Shown here: positions 20,215-34,000 of the stretch, in pieces | How positions within the stretch are numbered: the stretch's first letter is position 1 | Layout of the letters: every line of letters starts with the position of its first letter | Assembly: GCA_963210315.1 (NCBI GenBank) | Contig: OY723275.1 | Span: forward strand, 1,240,001-1,304,000 | From: Rhynchopus euleeides | Lineage: Eukaryota > Euglenozoa > Diplonemea > Diplonemida > Diplonemidae | DNA length: 64,000 nucleotides | Direction: 5' to 3' | Program-made: the position numbers and the translations under genes | Notes under the pieces: generated by a model | What the model saw: only the letters and a program-made list of their open reading frames with translations | Databases searched by the model: none | Told to the model about the DNA's origin: nothing

Positions 20215-23022
20215 ATGGGCGGCAAAGGGAAGGGTGGGAAAGGCAAGGGAGGCAAGGGCTTCAAGGGGTCTAAGGGGTCCAAAGGGTCAAAGGGATCCAA
20301 AGGCCCGAAGGGGCATGATGGCGGTGAGAAGGACACGAGGCTGAAGCGCAAGCGCCTCGATGAGGAGGCCCGGGTGTCCATTGTGAAGCGCGTAGAGGAG
20401 CTTCCCCTCGAACTCGCCGCAAAGACCTTCGCAGACCTGCCCCTTTCCGAGGCCACTGTGCGGAGCCTTGCGAAGTTTGGATACACAGAGCCGACAGAAA
20501 TCCAGCGTCTCGCTATTCCTGCTGCCCTGAAGGGGCGTGATGTGCTTGGTGCAGCCAAGACAGGCTCAGGGAAGACTCTTTCCTTCGTGATCCCTGCCAT
20601 GGAGCTGCTGTACCGTGAGAGGTGGGACGCAGAGGCGGGCCTGGGTGTGGTTGTGATCGCCCCCACGCGTGAGCTCGCGACGCAGATTTTCGAGGTGGTG
20701 AAGATCGTCGGCACGCACCACAACCACATCAACGGCGGGCTTGTCGTGGGTGGGTCGAACATCGAAGAGGAGTCGGGTATTGTGATGATGAACCTGATTG
20801 TGGCCACCCCAGGGCGTCTGATGCATCACATGGACAGCACCGTCGGGTTCGACACGTCTGCAACCAGGATGCTGGTGCTGGATGAGGCTGATCGCCTGCT
20901 GGACCCCGGTTTCAAGGAGACGTTGGAGAACATCATGGATGCCCTCCCGAAGGACAACATGCAGACGATCCTCTTCAGCGCGACCCAGACGAAGGATCTC
21001 GATGCGTTGACCCGTGTGGCGGTCAAGGACCCATACTATGTGTCGGTCCACAGCAACTCCCGCCTGGTGACCCCCAAGAAGCTCTGCCAGAACTTCAGCG
21101 TGGTCTCTCTGGAGAAGAAGCTGTCGTGTGTCTATGCTTTCATCAAGAAGCACACTCGGGAGAAGACAATCATCTTCCTCTCGACGTGCAACCAGGTGCG
21201 GTTTGTCTACCTTGCGCTGTCGCGGCTGCTGAAGAAGGATGGGGCCTGCACCATGTGCCTGACGGGGAAGATGAAGCCTCATCAGCGGAAAGACGTGTAC
21301 GACGCGTTCTGCCAGAAGAGCGCCGCGTGCCTCTTTAGCACAGATGTTGCTGCGCGGGGTCTCGACTTCCCTAGTGTGAAGTGGGTGATCCAGGCTGACT
21401 GTCCCGACAGCGTCGACACCTACATCCACAGGGTGGGGCGGACGGCGCGTGCGGGTGCCAACGGGGCAAGCGTGCTGCTGCTGACCCCTTCAGAGGAGTT
21501 CTTCCTCAAGCGTCTTGCTGACCGCCGCGTCCGCCTGCGTGAGGTGCAGTTCAACCCGAAGTACCTCCCGAACCTGCCCTCCTTGCTGCGTGCGCTGAAC
21601 GTGCAGGACCCTGAGTTGAAGGCAAACTGCCAGAAAGCTGTCGTGTCCTACCTGCGTGCAGTGTATTTCGAGTCCGATAAGGAGGTCTTTAATGTGCACA
21701 AAGTTGACCCCCTTGAGCTCTCAACTTCGCTCGGGCTCCAGAAGGCACCGACGTTGAAGTTCATCGAAGTGGGTTCCAATGACCAGAAGAACTTCTCGTG
21801 GGAGCTGCGCAACCTGAAAGCGTCGAGCCTCGCCGCGCAGAAGGCGGAGAAGACACGCAAGGAGAAGAAGTGGTCTTCCGCACACGCCACCAAGATGCAG
21901 GAGGAACGCGAGAAGCTGATCGACCGCGATGACGAGTCGGGCTCGGACGACGATCTGCTCGTGCGCCGCCCGGAGTGGTCTGACGCAGTGGAGGGTGCGC
22001 TGACCCGCGTGCCTGACGATAATGAGGGGGGGCACGTCCCTATGTCGAAGGGTGCCCTCGAAAGGCTCAAGAAAAACAACTTCTCCTACCTCCACCCCAG
22101 CGAGCACGTCCGCTTCGAAGGCGACAGCGATGATGAAACGGGGACACGCAAGACCCCCCAGGAGCTGGCAATGGAGCGCATCAAGGATAAGACGAACGTG
22201 GTGCTCCGCACCAACCCGCTCACAGCCGACGAGCTCAAGAAGGGTGAGAAGGACATCGTGGGGGACCTCCGTGGTGAGCTCTCTGCAGCCGATGTGAAGG
22301 ACAAGCAGAGGCAGCGCGACCGCCTGCGTGCCGTCAAGGAGCAGAAGAAGCAGCGCCTGAGGGAGGAGCGCGGACATGGCAAGTATGCTAGCGATTTTGT
22401 GGGCCACACGATCCTGCCTTACTGTGTGGTGATAGGAATGCAGGTGTATTCCACACAGGTGGGGGTGTATTTTGTACACTCGTGTTTTGCAAACTTCATT
22501 CTGGATGCACCCCCTTCTTACCACACACGTCACCATCTTGCCCGTGCCTGCCTTTGCCACCATGTCATGAACGCCTCACCAACAGGCCTGTCCAAAGCGC
22601 TGTGCTGGATGCCTCAAGCGACGACGGCGACAGAGACATGGATTCCGATGACGATGAGGGTCCAGGCGTCGACTACAACCAGAAGGTGGATGAGTACGGC
22701 AATGTCGACTCGAGTGAGGATGACGATGACGAGGAGTACGAAGACCCTCGCCCGAAGAAGCGTGCGAGAGGTGCGTCTTCGGATGACTCATTGGTATGCA
22801 GATGAGGCAGAGGCTTTGATCAGGCGATTGCATGTCATGTGTCGACAAGCGTTGCAGTTGTGGGTGTGGGTGTCTTTGATTGGCCTCGAGAGGGGTTGCT
22901 GCGAGGAGCAGTGCTGCTGCCTGTGCCTTTAGGCAGGAGGGGGTCTGTGCGAACCGAACACCACCCCACCACCGCACGCACAGGAGGACCGCGAGCAGCA
23001 GGTGCTTGCGATGATGAGCTGA
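20215..23022 (+). CDS. DDX10: DEAD-box RNA helicase, DDX10/Dbp4 type
   Basis: Three exons (20215-22382, 22586-22793, 22984-23022) join into 804 residues. Residues 10-40 are a Lys/Gly-rich GSKGSKG tract. The helicase core is complete: FADLPLS Q-motif region from about 72, AAKTGSGKT from 113, PTRELA at about 150, VATPGR at 196, DEAD at 223, SAT at 255 and HRVGRTAR at 405. The AAKTGSGKTL form, the LYRERW segment and the post-core region fit the DDX10/Dbp4 branch, which acts in 18S rRNA processing in the nucleolus with U14 snoRNA. The C-terminal tail is acidic and Lys-rich, as in that family. The introns (203 and 190 nt) start GTATGC and end AACAG and CACAG; the last exon codes for only 12 residues. 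CTGCAG lies two bases before the ATG. Confidence 0.9.
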
Positions 23023-24843
<1,821 letters not shown>

Positions 24844-25563
24844 GTCCATCCAGTGACGAATTCGCAGCAATGCATAATCTGTGTGTTGCTGCTGCTGTTG
24901 TTGTTTTTGCTGTTGAAGATGATGTTGTAGTGCCTTTTTCCTGCACGATTCTGAGAACGCCAAAGTAGGCAAAATCAAGAGACCGGGGTGCGGGCTGCGA
25001 GGTGGATCGGCGAGAACCGGCCCCTCTCGCTCTCGCCCCCCACCCCCACCCCCACTCCCCACCCCGCCGCCACATGGCGGCATTCTGCGGCTCCGTCCTC
25101 CCCTCCTCATGGGTTGGAAAGAGCACGCACAAGCGCCATGCAGCCGCACGTAGAGACACGGAAAGCCAAAGACAGCCGCAGAGCAGAAGCTCAGCGGAAA
25201 GCCGCACCTCAACACCAGCCCAGGCTGGGCCGTGGAGAAGCTGGGACGGCCTTCTCAGCCTGGGGGACGACAGGACAGAGGTTGCGGAGATGAGAGGCAA
25301 AGTGAGCAAACGCAAAGTGCTCCTCCCCTCCCCGCCCGACCCCACAGGCCCAGAAGGCGCTTCCTTTGACAGAACAGATCGCTCAGCAGCGTTTCGATGT
25401 GTTGCACATCCACTCTCGGGCACCCTTCGTACAAACCAAATCACGCCAACCCCCAATCCTACAAGATTTCACTCTTTTCACCCACCCCACCCCAGCACAT
25501 TTTTCTTCAAATTGTGCGATATTCAACCACCACACAGGAACGGCACTGCAGAGAGTGGGCACA
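24844..25563. other. Non-coding spacer
   Basis: No gene. A CTG/TTG-rich run at about 24886-24917 follows tubulin. Two CAG acceptor candidates (ending at 25537 and 25550) precede the next start. Confidence 0.55.
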
Positions 25564-26382
25564 ATGAAGGTCGCTTTTCTCGGATGCGGGAACATGGGGA
25601 GTGCCATTCTCCGCGCCGTCATCGCAAACGGTGTCGTGAAGCCTGAGGAGGTGATCGTCCTGACCGCCACCCCCGCGAGCCGGGAGACGCTGAAGAAGGA
25701 CCTCGGCGTGGTCGCCACAGGGTCCCCTGTCGAGGCAGTCACCTTTGCGGATGTGATCATCGTCGCCGTGAAGCCGCACATCGTCAAAGGCGTGATGAGC
25801 GCCCTTCACGGCGGGGGCGACATCGAGTCGAAGCTCTTCATCAGCGTCGCCGCGGGTGTCCCCCTTGAAACCCTCTCTCAGATGGCATCGGGGCGGTGGG
25901 CACGCGTGATGCCGAACGTGGCGTGCCGCGTGGGGCAGTCCGCCACAGCCTACTTCCCCTCCCCCTCCTGCACGGAGGCAGACACGCAGCACATCGAGGC
26001 CCTCTTCAACGCCTGCGGCGTCACCATGCGTGTGGCGGCGGAGCCACAGCTGGACGCTGCCACGGGGGTTGCTGGGAGCGGCATTGCCTACATCTTCCTG
26101 GTGCTCGAGGCGCTTGCGGATGGTGGCGTGCGTGCTGGCCTCCCGCGCGCCGTGGCACAGACCCTTGCAACGCAGACGGTGTTGGGTGGGGCTGCGATGC
26201 AGAAGGAGCTCCAGATGCACCCAGGCGTTCTGAAGGACACCGTGTGCAGCCCGGGCGGCACCACTATCGAGGCAGTCGCAACGCTGGAGAGGAACGGCGT
26301 GCGCTCCGCATTCATTGAGGCGGTGAACTCGGCCTTCACGAAGGCACAGGATCTCGGCAACAAGGAGAAGTCGAAGAAGTGA
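25564..26382 (+). CDS. P5CR: Pyrroline-5-carboxylate reductase
   Basis: The 272-residue protein is a full-length P5C reductase, which reduces delta-1-pyrroline-5-carboxylate to proline with NAD(P)H. The Rossmann GCGNMG motif is at 7-12, AVKPH follows in the middle of the nucleotide domain, and RVMPN precedes the linker. The C-terminal dimerisation domain holds VAGSGIAYIF, the LATQTVLGGA stretch and the signature SPGGTTIEAV. It ends in a Lys-rich EKSKK tail that does not match a classical peroxisome signal; no mitochondrial presequence is obvious, so it is probably cytosolic. The ATG is preceded by ACTGCAG 13 nt upstream. The family call is secure. Confidence 0.95.
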   Translation: MKVAFLGCGNMGSAILRAVIANGVVKPEEVIVLTATPASRETLKKDLGVVATGSPVEAVTFADVIIVAVKPHIVKGVMSALHGGGDIESKLFISVAAGVPLETLSQMASGRWARVMPNVACRVGQSATAYFPSPSCTEADTQHIEALFNACGVTMRVAAEPQLDAATGVAGSGIAYIFLVLEALADGGVRAGLPRAVAQTLATQTVLGGAAMQKELQMHPGVLKDTVCSPGGTTIEAVATLERNGVRSAFIEAVNSAFTKAQDLGNKEKSKK

Positions 26383-26533
26383 TGCCTTCCCCCATCCCCC
26401 CACACACGCCGCGACCCGGGTTGTGACCCGGTTGCCTCGGAGGTGGACACCAGGGTGCCCTGAAGTCACCTTAACTGCCCCCCGTTCACCCCCCCCCCCC
26501 TGAATGGGCTTGCGCAACCAGGCATGTCGCTAA

Positions 26534-26790
26534 GCGTCGACCGTCGACCCAGTGATTTTGGGTTTCCCCCCCCATAAAAAAGCGTCGACCCAGTGGACTG
26601 GGTTGACGCTTGGTCGAGGCTTGGAGCGTCGACCTAGTGGAACTGGGTTGCCATTCAAGCCTGGACCAAGCGTCAACCCATTTATTACACTGGGTCGACG
26701 CTAACCTAGCGTTGGCCCGGTTACACTGGGTCGACGCTCACCAAGCGTCGACCAAGCGTCAACCCACTTTCACTGGGTCGACGTCGAAGA
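26534..26790. repeat. Cluster of GCGTCGACCCAGTG inverted repeats
   Basis: About ten copies of GCGTCGACC or its complement GGTCGACGC (some with CAACC/GGTTG) occur in both orientations, many extended to GCGTCGACCCAGTG and CACTGGGTCGACGC. Adjacent copies face each other and can fold into hairpins, for example 26581-26595 with 26597-26610. An isolated half copy lies at 27324-27334. It may be the ends of a mobile element or nested insertions of one. Confidence 0.8.
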
Positions 26791-26806
26791 GAGTATGGTT
26801 TTGCAG

Positions 26807-26866
26807 GAACAGATGCTCACTACCGTGGCCTCCGGCGGCTGGGGGGCTCCGCCCCCCAGACCCCCC
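26807..26866 (+). repeat. 60-nt direct repeat, copy 1
   Basis: It matches 26982-27041 at 58 of 60 positions. It includes a GC-rich foldback, GGGGGGCTCCGCCCCCC, which is a good stem-loop. Confidence 0.9.
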
Positions 26867-26981
26867 TGTGGCGTATGTCTCGTACTCAAGTCATTCGATT
26901 CCCATCAGGTCAGGGAATCCACCCACTCCAGTAGCCTCAGGAGGACGCAGCCAACTCACACAGAATCTGTACGCCCACAAT

Positions 26982-27041
26982 GAACAGATGCTCACTACCG
27001 TGGCCTCCGGCGGCTGGGGGGCCCTGCCCCCCAGACCCCCC
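26982..27041 (+). repeat. 60-nt direct repeat, copy 2
   Basis: Second copy of 26807-26866, 175 nt downstream. The two differences lie in the centre of the foldback, changing the loop but leaving the stem arms intact. Confidence 0.9.
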
Positions 27042-28156
27042 ATCTCGCGTGCCCGTCTAGTAACCAAGTCCTTGCGCTTTGACGGCCGTGACATATCAGG
27101 GGGCAGCGTCGAAATCATGGTCCCGAAAGCCATTTTTTGGTTTCCTCCGGCACCCGACGGCGCGAGCGGGAGAGGAACCACGGAAGGAACCCAGCGCCTC
27201 ACACCGTGCCCACCTAGTGGTCCACCGATGGGAAAATTTGGCAACAACACGAGCGCGCGCGAAGCGCGCGCGAGAAAAATTGACCCCTAGTGTTTTCCCC
27301 CCTGATCCCCCCCCAAAACAGGAGCGTCAACCCACCAAATCTCCAAAATCGAAAAGTTAGCGACAGGCCTGTTGCGCAACGAACACTTAGCATAATACAA
27401 AGAGGGGGTCTTCTCCCATCCTGTTAAAAATAAAGGCCTCCCTCCTGTGTGCACACCGTCTGCTGGCAACGCTGTGCATCTCGCTGATAGAAACGCTCCC
27501 CACGTCAGGCTTGTCGTCGTCGCTAAAGATGTGGGGAGGGGGGGGGGGGAGGGGCGCATCGGGTGTTGCTGTCTGCCCGATGTGTGGTTTTGCTAACACC
27601 ATGCAGGCAGGAGGGCGTGCAGGGGAAGGGAGCACGGGGGTTGGAGGGAGAGGGGCCGGGCGCGGGTTATTTTTTTTTGGTGCGAGGTCTGTGCACCCGC
27701 ATTATTGCCTGTGCCCACCCTCGCTTGGGTGCTCAACCCTCCTGGCCCTCTTCTCCTGCTGCTCTCTTGTTCTCTATTCCAGCCCCGCGCCTCTTCGTCT
27801 TGGGTGCATCGCATGCGCCCCAAAGCACGCACCGCCCTGTGGCTGCAGTGCCAAACGTATACACTCTCCGCCCGCAGCCCTATCTCGCGTGGCCCTTGGA
27901 TATCTCCTTCCTTTCGGGAATAACGTGGCACATAGTTGGGACGGTATAGCTTGAGGCCACCCGTGTGGGGTGAACCGTCTTGCAGCCCCGCCCCCACCCC
28001 CACCCACCCTGCCAACCCCTGCCCTTTCTCGGCTGCTGGTGGTGGTTGCGTCGCTTTGTTTGCGAGAGATTCGCCTCGCCGTGTGGCTCTGTGCCTCCAT
28101 CCCAACACCCAGCATTGCAGACGACACAGCGGCATCTGGGGGGGGGGGGGCACGGC

Positions 28157-28717
28157 ATGGAGGGGCCCGCTCCCAAGCGGAAGCGTGGCGATGAGCCCGA
28201 GTTCCTCGCAAATGGGCTGCAGGAAGCTCTCGGTGAGGAGCGGCAGCGCCTTGCAGAACAGAAGCAGGCGGTGATCATGGCGCTGTGCCAGAAGCTGTCC
28301 GGGGGTAGCAGCGGGGCGCCCGGAGATGATCAGAAGAGGGCGGCGATGGAGTTCCTGGCGTCGACGCTGAGCACCAGGCAAGAGCCCCCACAGCAGCAGC
28401 AGCAGCAGCAACAGGTGGTGCCCCAGCAACAGCAGATGGTGCCCCAGCCTCAGATGGCAATTGCATCGCAGCAGACGCAGCCTCGGTTGCAGCCGCCGCC
28501 GCAGCTCCAGCAGCATTCGCAACAGCTTGACGCGCAGGCACAGATGCATATGGCCATGGCATTCTTCCAGCAACAGCAGCAACAACAACAGCAGCCGCAG
28601 CCCCAGCAGCAGCAGCAGCAACAGCCACAACAGCAGCTGCAGCAACAGCAGCCTCAGCCGCAACAGCAGCAGCCACCGATGCCGACGAACCAGCAGATGC
28701 AGATGGCGGCATTTTTC

Positions 28718-28749
<32 letters not shown>

Positions 28750-31052
28750 GCAGCAGCAGCCGGATCCACAGCAGTTGCAGAGTGCCATCGCATTCATCCA
28801 GCAGCAACAGCAACAGCCGGTGCAGCAGCAGCAGCAGCAACAACAGCCCCCGTTCCCTGCTGCCACACAGCAGGGATCGATGACCCAGCAGCCGCAGCCG
28901 CAGGAGCAGCTGACAGGGCAGGGGGCTGCTGCCATGGTGGCCCTTCTGATGGCACAGCAGCAGCAGGGGGGTCCTGGTGCATCGCCCGCCGTGATGCAGA
29001 TGCTTGCCTCCGCCCTCGCCAACCAGCAGCAGCCGCAGCAGCAGGAGCAGGCAGAACCGCCGAGGAAGAAGAGGCGGGATGGCCCACCGCCACCTGACGC
29101 CTTTGCGGAGAACCGGAAGTACGGCAACAAGGACTACGTCCCTCCTCACGAGAGTAAGATCGACCAGTACTACGCAATGCAGGAAGCGGCCTTCCGACAG
29201 GGGAACGTCCCTCCCATGAGGGGGAGGTACAATCTGGATGGGGCGAAGGCAACGGAGAAAATTGTGTCGAAGATGACGCACCACTGTTCGGACCTGGCAG
29301 ACAACTACAACTTCGTCCCGTATGGTCTGCAGTATGAGCCGGACTTCCTGACATCTGAAGAGGAGAACATGCTGGTCCAGTACGTGGATGCGAACCCAGC
29401 TGCCTGGCAGACTGTCCTGCATCGCCGCACCCAGCAGTACGGCTTTGTGTTCGACCACTTGTCATCGACGCTGATCCCGGCAGACGAGCCCCTCCCGCTA
29501 TACTGTGTCGCCCTCTGCGAGAAGATGCGTGCACGGGGCATCATCGAAAAAATGCCGAACCAGCTGATCATCAACGAGTACACAACTGGCCAGGGTATCA
29601 GTCCACACTTCGACCAGCACTGCTTCGACGATACGGTCGTCGTCGTGTCTCTGCTCACCGACGTCACAATGGTATGTTCCGAACGTTGATATGTCGACAC
29701 GCAGCTTGATTGTCTTCCTCTTGCTTCCGACCCTGACACATCTCATGCTGCCACAGACCTGGATCAACATATCCGACTACATCGCCGAGCGGCATGGCGT
29801 GAAGAAGAAGAGTGGGCTGCTGACCCGCATCGAGGCCAGATCTGTGTACCGCTTTTCCGACATGGCACGGTGGCGGTGGCAGCACAGCCTCAAGGGCCTC
29901 GATAACGACCTGACCCCTGACGGGATGGGCACCCAGCGGCGGTCCCGCAGGATATCCCTGACGTTCCGTTATGTCGATCCCGTCAAGTGGGAGCATCGCC
30001 TGCATCTGCTGAATACGGGGCTTAATTCGCGCGAGGAGGAAGTTGAGTATGTTTCATGGTTTACTCCACATCTGGCAGTGCGCGCCGACTCTGGTGCAAG
30101 CCACATGCATGCCACGTGCGGGCTGCTATTGAAGGCCTGGCCCTGCGCGTAGCATGCTCAGTGCTCGCCCTGTTTTCCCTCACCCCCATGCCCGCACCAC
30201 CCCCTTTGTCCCTTCTGCAGGAAGAAGCAGTGCGCGCGGCAGCAGCGTTTCGAAAGGAAGTATGGTGACAGGGACCATATGAGCGACCGCTACAGCCGCG
30301 ACAATCATGACAACCGCTACAACCGTGACAACCATGACAACCGGGACAACCGCTACAACCGTGATGGCAGGGACAGCCGGGATGGCAAAGGCCGCAAGGG
30401 CGAGAAGGGCGGCAAGGGTTACAAAGGGGGCAAAGGCGACAAGGGGAGCAAGGGTCGCAAAGGGGACAAGGGCAGCCGGGCAGACGCCGAGCAGTCTCAG
30501 CTGTCGGGTACGCCCATCCGCGCTGGGCAGGAGATGAGCAACGGCGGGAACGGCCTCCTCAACGCCGTGCTTGGCGGTGGGGGAGCGCCACCCCCGCCAC
30601 CGCCGAGAGACCCGCCACCCGCTGCCGCCATCGCCGCCGCCGCCGCCGCTGCCGACAAGCCCGAAGGGGGGAGGGGTGTCGCAGCGCCCGCAGCCCACCA
30701 CCCGCCCAGCCTGGGCACCATCCGCAAGCCCCCTCCGTTGCAGCTCCCGCCGCCGCCACCCCCGCCTGGCAGCGGGCGTGGGCGTGGCCGGGGTCTGCCG
30801 GCGCACCCGCCGGGGCTGCTGTCCTCAGGCCCTGCCCCGCCGCCTCCGCCACCCGCACCCCCCGCAGCGGAGCACCGCCCCATGGCGCCGCCGGCACCCC
30901 TGCCCCGCATGGCACCCAAGGTGCAAGCGCCGACTCCCCGCGCGCCACCCAGCGAGCCTTTCCCCTTCACCCCGCCTGTCACGCCGCCATGCGCTGTGCC
31001 TCCGAAGGCATCTGACGAAGGCGCCGCGCCGCCCGCGGAGACCACCGTGTAG
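28157..31052 (+). CDS. Gln-rich AlkB-family 2OG/Fe(II) dioxygenase
   Basis: Three exons (28157-29671, 29757-30046, 30221-31052) join into 878 residues. Residues about 75-300 are Gln-rich, coded by mixed CAG and CAA. An AlkB-like domain spans about 385-595: YNFVPYGLQYEPDFLT, then NEYTTGQGISPHFD with metal ligands H484 and D486, the third ligand probably H548 in WRWQHS, and RRISLTFR at about 569-576 giving the Arg that holds 2-oxoglutarate. AlkB enzymes oxidatively demethylate nucleic acids or proteins. Residues about 620-700 are Arg/Asp/Asn and Gly/Lys repeats (RDNHDNRYN, GSKGRKGDKG), and the end is Pro-rich. The N- and C-terminal low-complexity tails suggest RNA binding or condensates. The introns (85 and 174 nt) start GTATGT. 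The exact ALKBH subfamily is uncertain. Confidence 0.85.
28388..28860 (+). repeat. CAG/CAA repeats coding for polyglutamine
   Basis: Interrupted CAG and CAA codons, broken by CCG/CCA, code for the Gln-rich segment of the AlkB-family protein. The mixed codons would slow expansion compared with pure CAG. Confidence 0.9.
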
Positions 31053-34000
31053 GTGTGGTGGCGGGTGGCGGGGTGTGTGTGATGACGACGTCACGCGGGT
31101 ATCCCCTGCGCGGCGTTGCTTTGTTGGTGTCGTTTTGATTTTGTGCTGTGCGAACCGGGGTGGGGAGGTTGTGAGAGATGGGAGTGGGGAGACGAGACGG
31201 CGCCGGTGCCGGTGCCCTGGGAGTGGTGGGGGGAGTGCACCACGGTGGGATTCGTGGTCTGGATAGCGGGGAGTGGCAGTGCCTGGCTGGCTGGCTAAAG
31301 GAACAGTGCGTTTTATTCCGCGCGGTGCATGCGGTGCAGGGTGTGGGCATCGCCAGATTCGCATGTGTCAGATGTTCGGTGGCACGTCCTGTCATAACCT
31401 GTATCTATTAACGAAAGAGCTCTCGGAATAGTTCCTTGATTACGTTTTAGTGTGGAGAGGGGGTGTCGGTGCTGTGATTCTTGTGTCAATACTGTGCCAG
31501 GCGCGACACCCGTTCTGTTCGGGCGCTCAATTTTCTGCATTTTTTTAGAGTGAAAAGCTCGCCCCCTCTCTCAAGCCACTGTTCCTCCTTATAACTGTGA
31601 ACCGAATTATCTGATAGCCAAGTGGGTTGAAGCGAGGGGGTTGTAGCAGGATCCCCCTCCCCCCCGCCATCTGCACAGCCCCCCTAAATCTGATCATCCT
31701 TTCCAGTTCTTGGCCACCTGCTGCCGACCGGTGTGCGGTAAGGGGGCGGTCCGACTGCATGTGGGAACGAAGAAGTGCGAACTTCAAAACTCACACAAAG
31801 ACTGTTCGTAAAACTCGATGCCTTTCAGTCCGGGCGTCCTGACCAGCCCACCCCCACCCATCTGGATTGTGTGTTGCAGATATAAGTTGCGTGGGCCCAC
31901 TGTGGATTATAATGCCACCCCCACTTGCGTGTGTGCGTGCTTGAGGTAGGTTTTGAGGGTCGCGCTCAGGTGGGGGGGAAGAGCGAATATGAAAGAACTG
32001 GCGTTGCCCGTTGCGGTGGAGGCACGGGGTGTGCAGTTTGATCCGGTATCTCTTTCTCGTCTGCATAACGGTTGTGAATGGTTTGCCTTAGTGTGGTGCC
32101 TGGCATGCAACCTTCTGGTCACCTGCCTGTGGGAAGACCCGGGTCGGAGGGAAGTTCTCGGCAATATCTTAACTGATTTATTTCTAACCCTTGTGGTATC
32201 ACACTGTGGTTCCAAGACCCACCAGCCAGTGCGCGCTGAGTGGATTAGTTGTTTTGCCTCTTCTGAACCCATGTATGTGCAGCCGCATATATAGGGTTCC
32301 GCCCAGCTCTCCAGCACCTCCCGTTGTGGGATGTGCTTTTGTTTTGGCTGACACGCGATCGGCTCAGTTGCTGCTGAGTTGGGCCGCATTCGTCATCGGC
32401 CCAACCCAGCATGGCGATTTGACAAATCTGACGCGGGATGCATCTTCCAGCACAGCACCCGGCGGGTGGGGTTTTGATTTTTGGCATGAATTGCAGCAGG
32501 GTTTCCGGTCGTGGTTGTTCCTGGTGACATTTCGAGCGCTGGTGATCGCCATGCGGTCAGCCGGCAAGCCGACAACCGTGGCTAATCCCGAAACGATGCA
32601 AACCGTTGGTGCTTACAGGGCGCTGTAACTTCCGTGATGTGTGATGGATTTGTGGCTGTCTGGGCATGCAGAATATATCATTGGCCCTTTTGTGATCTTG
32701 CGGCAACAATTCATCCGAGAAGTGAATATCATGGGAACACGAAGCCGTGTTCCCATGCGGCCGTCCGAGTTCACTTCTCCCTGCCGGTCCCACCATGAGT
32801 CACGGAGTGGGTTCAAAGACATGATGTGTCACTGGCGCATCAGCATCCGACATGTTCTGCTGTCCTTTGTTGGGTTGCCTGCATGCAGGAAGCCCCATCG
32901 GTGTCATACGGGTCGCCACACCTCGGAAGAGCCCTGCTGCGACCAGCAGGACGCTACACGAGGAGGGTTTCTGGCCCGAGGTTCGCATCTGAGGGGGTCG
33001 TTCAGGACCCGTCGAAAGCCCCACACCAGGAAATCCCGGCGGTGTCATTTCTGATTCCAAATCATGAGTTGGGTCCCAAAACGTTTTGTCAAATTTCCTC
33101 GGAACGTCTCAGGCCCTATGAAGAGGGCGAATTCTCAGTCATGGCGAAGCTTTATAGATACCAACGCAACCGCCATATGCATCTTTCTCAGAGTGGTACC
33201 CACTTACTTGCATGTGCGTGCGTTATTGGTGTGCAAGGCTTTGTCTCTACACGTTTTCTCAGGTTTTAGAAGCCAATTGTCTGTAGTCTTCAGAATGTAC
33301 TTGCACTCTCTGGCAATGATACATCTCGGACGAGGACTGTTTGAGTTTTTTTTGTATTTCAAGAAGTACGTGAACCTCCTGTTACAGTCCGGAGGGCCAC
33401 GAGATAAGAGAGTCCGCTCTGTTCAGATCTGGGACAGCCTCCTGTTGTTTACATCTCGCCTGGAATTGAAGGGTCCCATTGGCAGCGTCTTTGCCGAACC
33501 AATGATGCTCTTCATTTTCGGGTGCCGATCAGCAGGGGATTCCATCCCACTTATATTTGTCGAAAATCATGTGGGCTGTTTCTCGCTGGCGTTCTAGCGA
33601 CAGAAATTTCTGAAATAAACTCTCAGTGGCCCTGCACTCTGGGTTGATTTTGAACCCTCTTTCGTCATGGGGGGATGCACCACTGGCCCACACCAAGATA
33701 GGCCCAGCTTGCTTGTGTGGGTTGGTCGTGGTGCCAATGATATCCCTTGTCTTTTCTTATCAGAATCCCGTTGCTCTGATCCAAATCCAAAGGCCTCGGG
33801 AGGTTTGACGCCTCAGAGTGGGCGTTCCAAGCCCCCGTATTTTCCCAATCTTTTGGAACCCTTTTCCCCACACTCAGCCGACACCCAACGAAATATGAGG
33901 GCCGACAACACCTGCGGAAGATGATACCCACACCTCTCGAAGTACTGCCGGTTGCGGTTGGGCTTGGGGTGCATGCAGACTCCCATCTGCTGGCTGCTCT

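Larger units (their letters stand above)
26383..28156. other. Spacer rich in repeats
   Basis: No gene is supported. It holds the GTCGAC hairpin cluster (26534-26790), two copies of a 60-nt repeat (26807-26866 and 26982-27041), a GC-only hairpin with a GAA loop (27253-27271), a further GCGTCAACCCA at about 27324-27334 and a 13-G run at 28138-28150 just before the next gene. Confidence 0.65.

Noticed and set aside
25366-25563. Upstream extension of P5C reductase as a targeting peptide
   Set aside because: The sequence is His/Phe/Pro-rich without a presequence pattern, and the CAG acceptors at 25537 and 25550 would remove it.
27593-29458. 621-codon minus-strand frame rich in Leu
   Set aside because: It is antisense to the CAG/CAA repeats of the AlkB-family gene; the Leu runs are reverse-complement glutamine codons.
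33064-33597. ATG-started 177-codon frame on the + strand, fairly hydrophobic
   Set aside because: It lacks the G/C-ending codon bias of the real genes, lies in A/T-rich spacer and shows no domain; the hydrophobicity follows from T-rich sequence.
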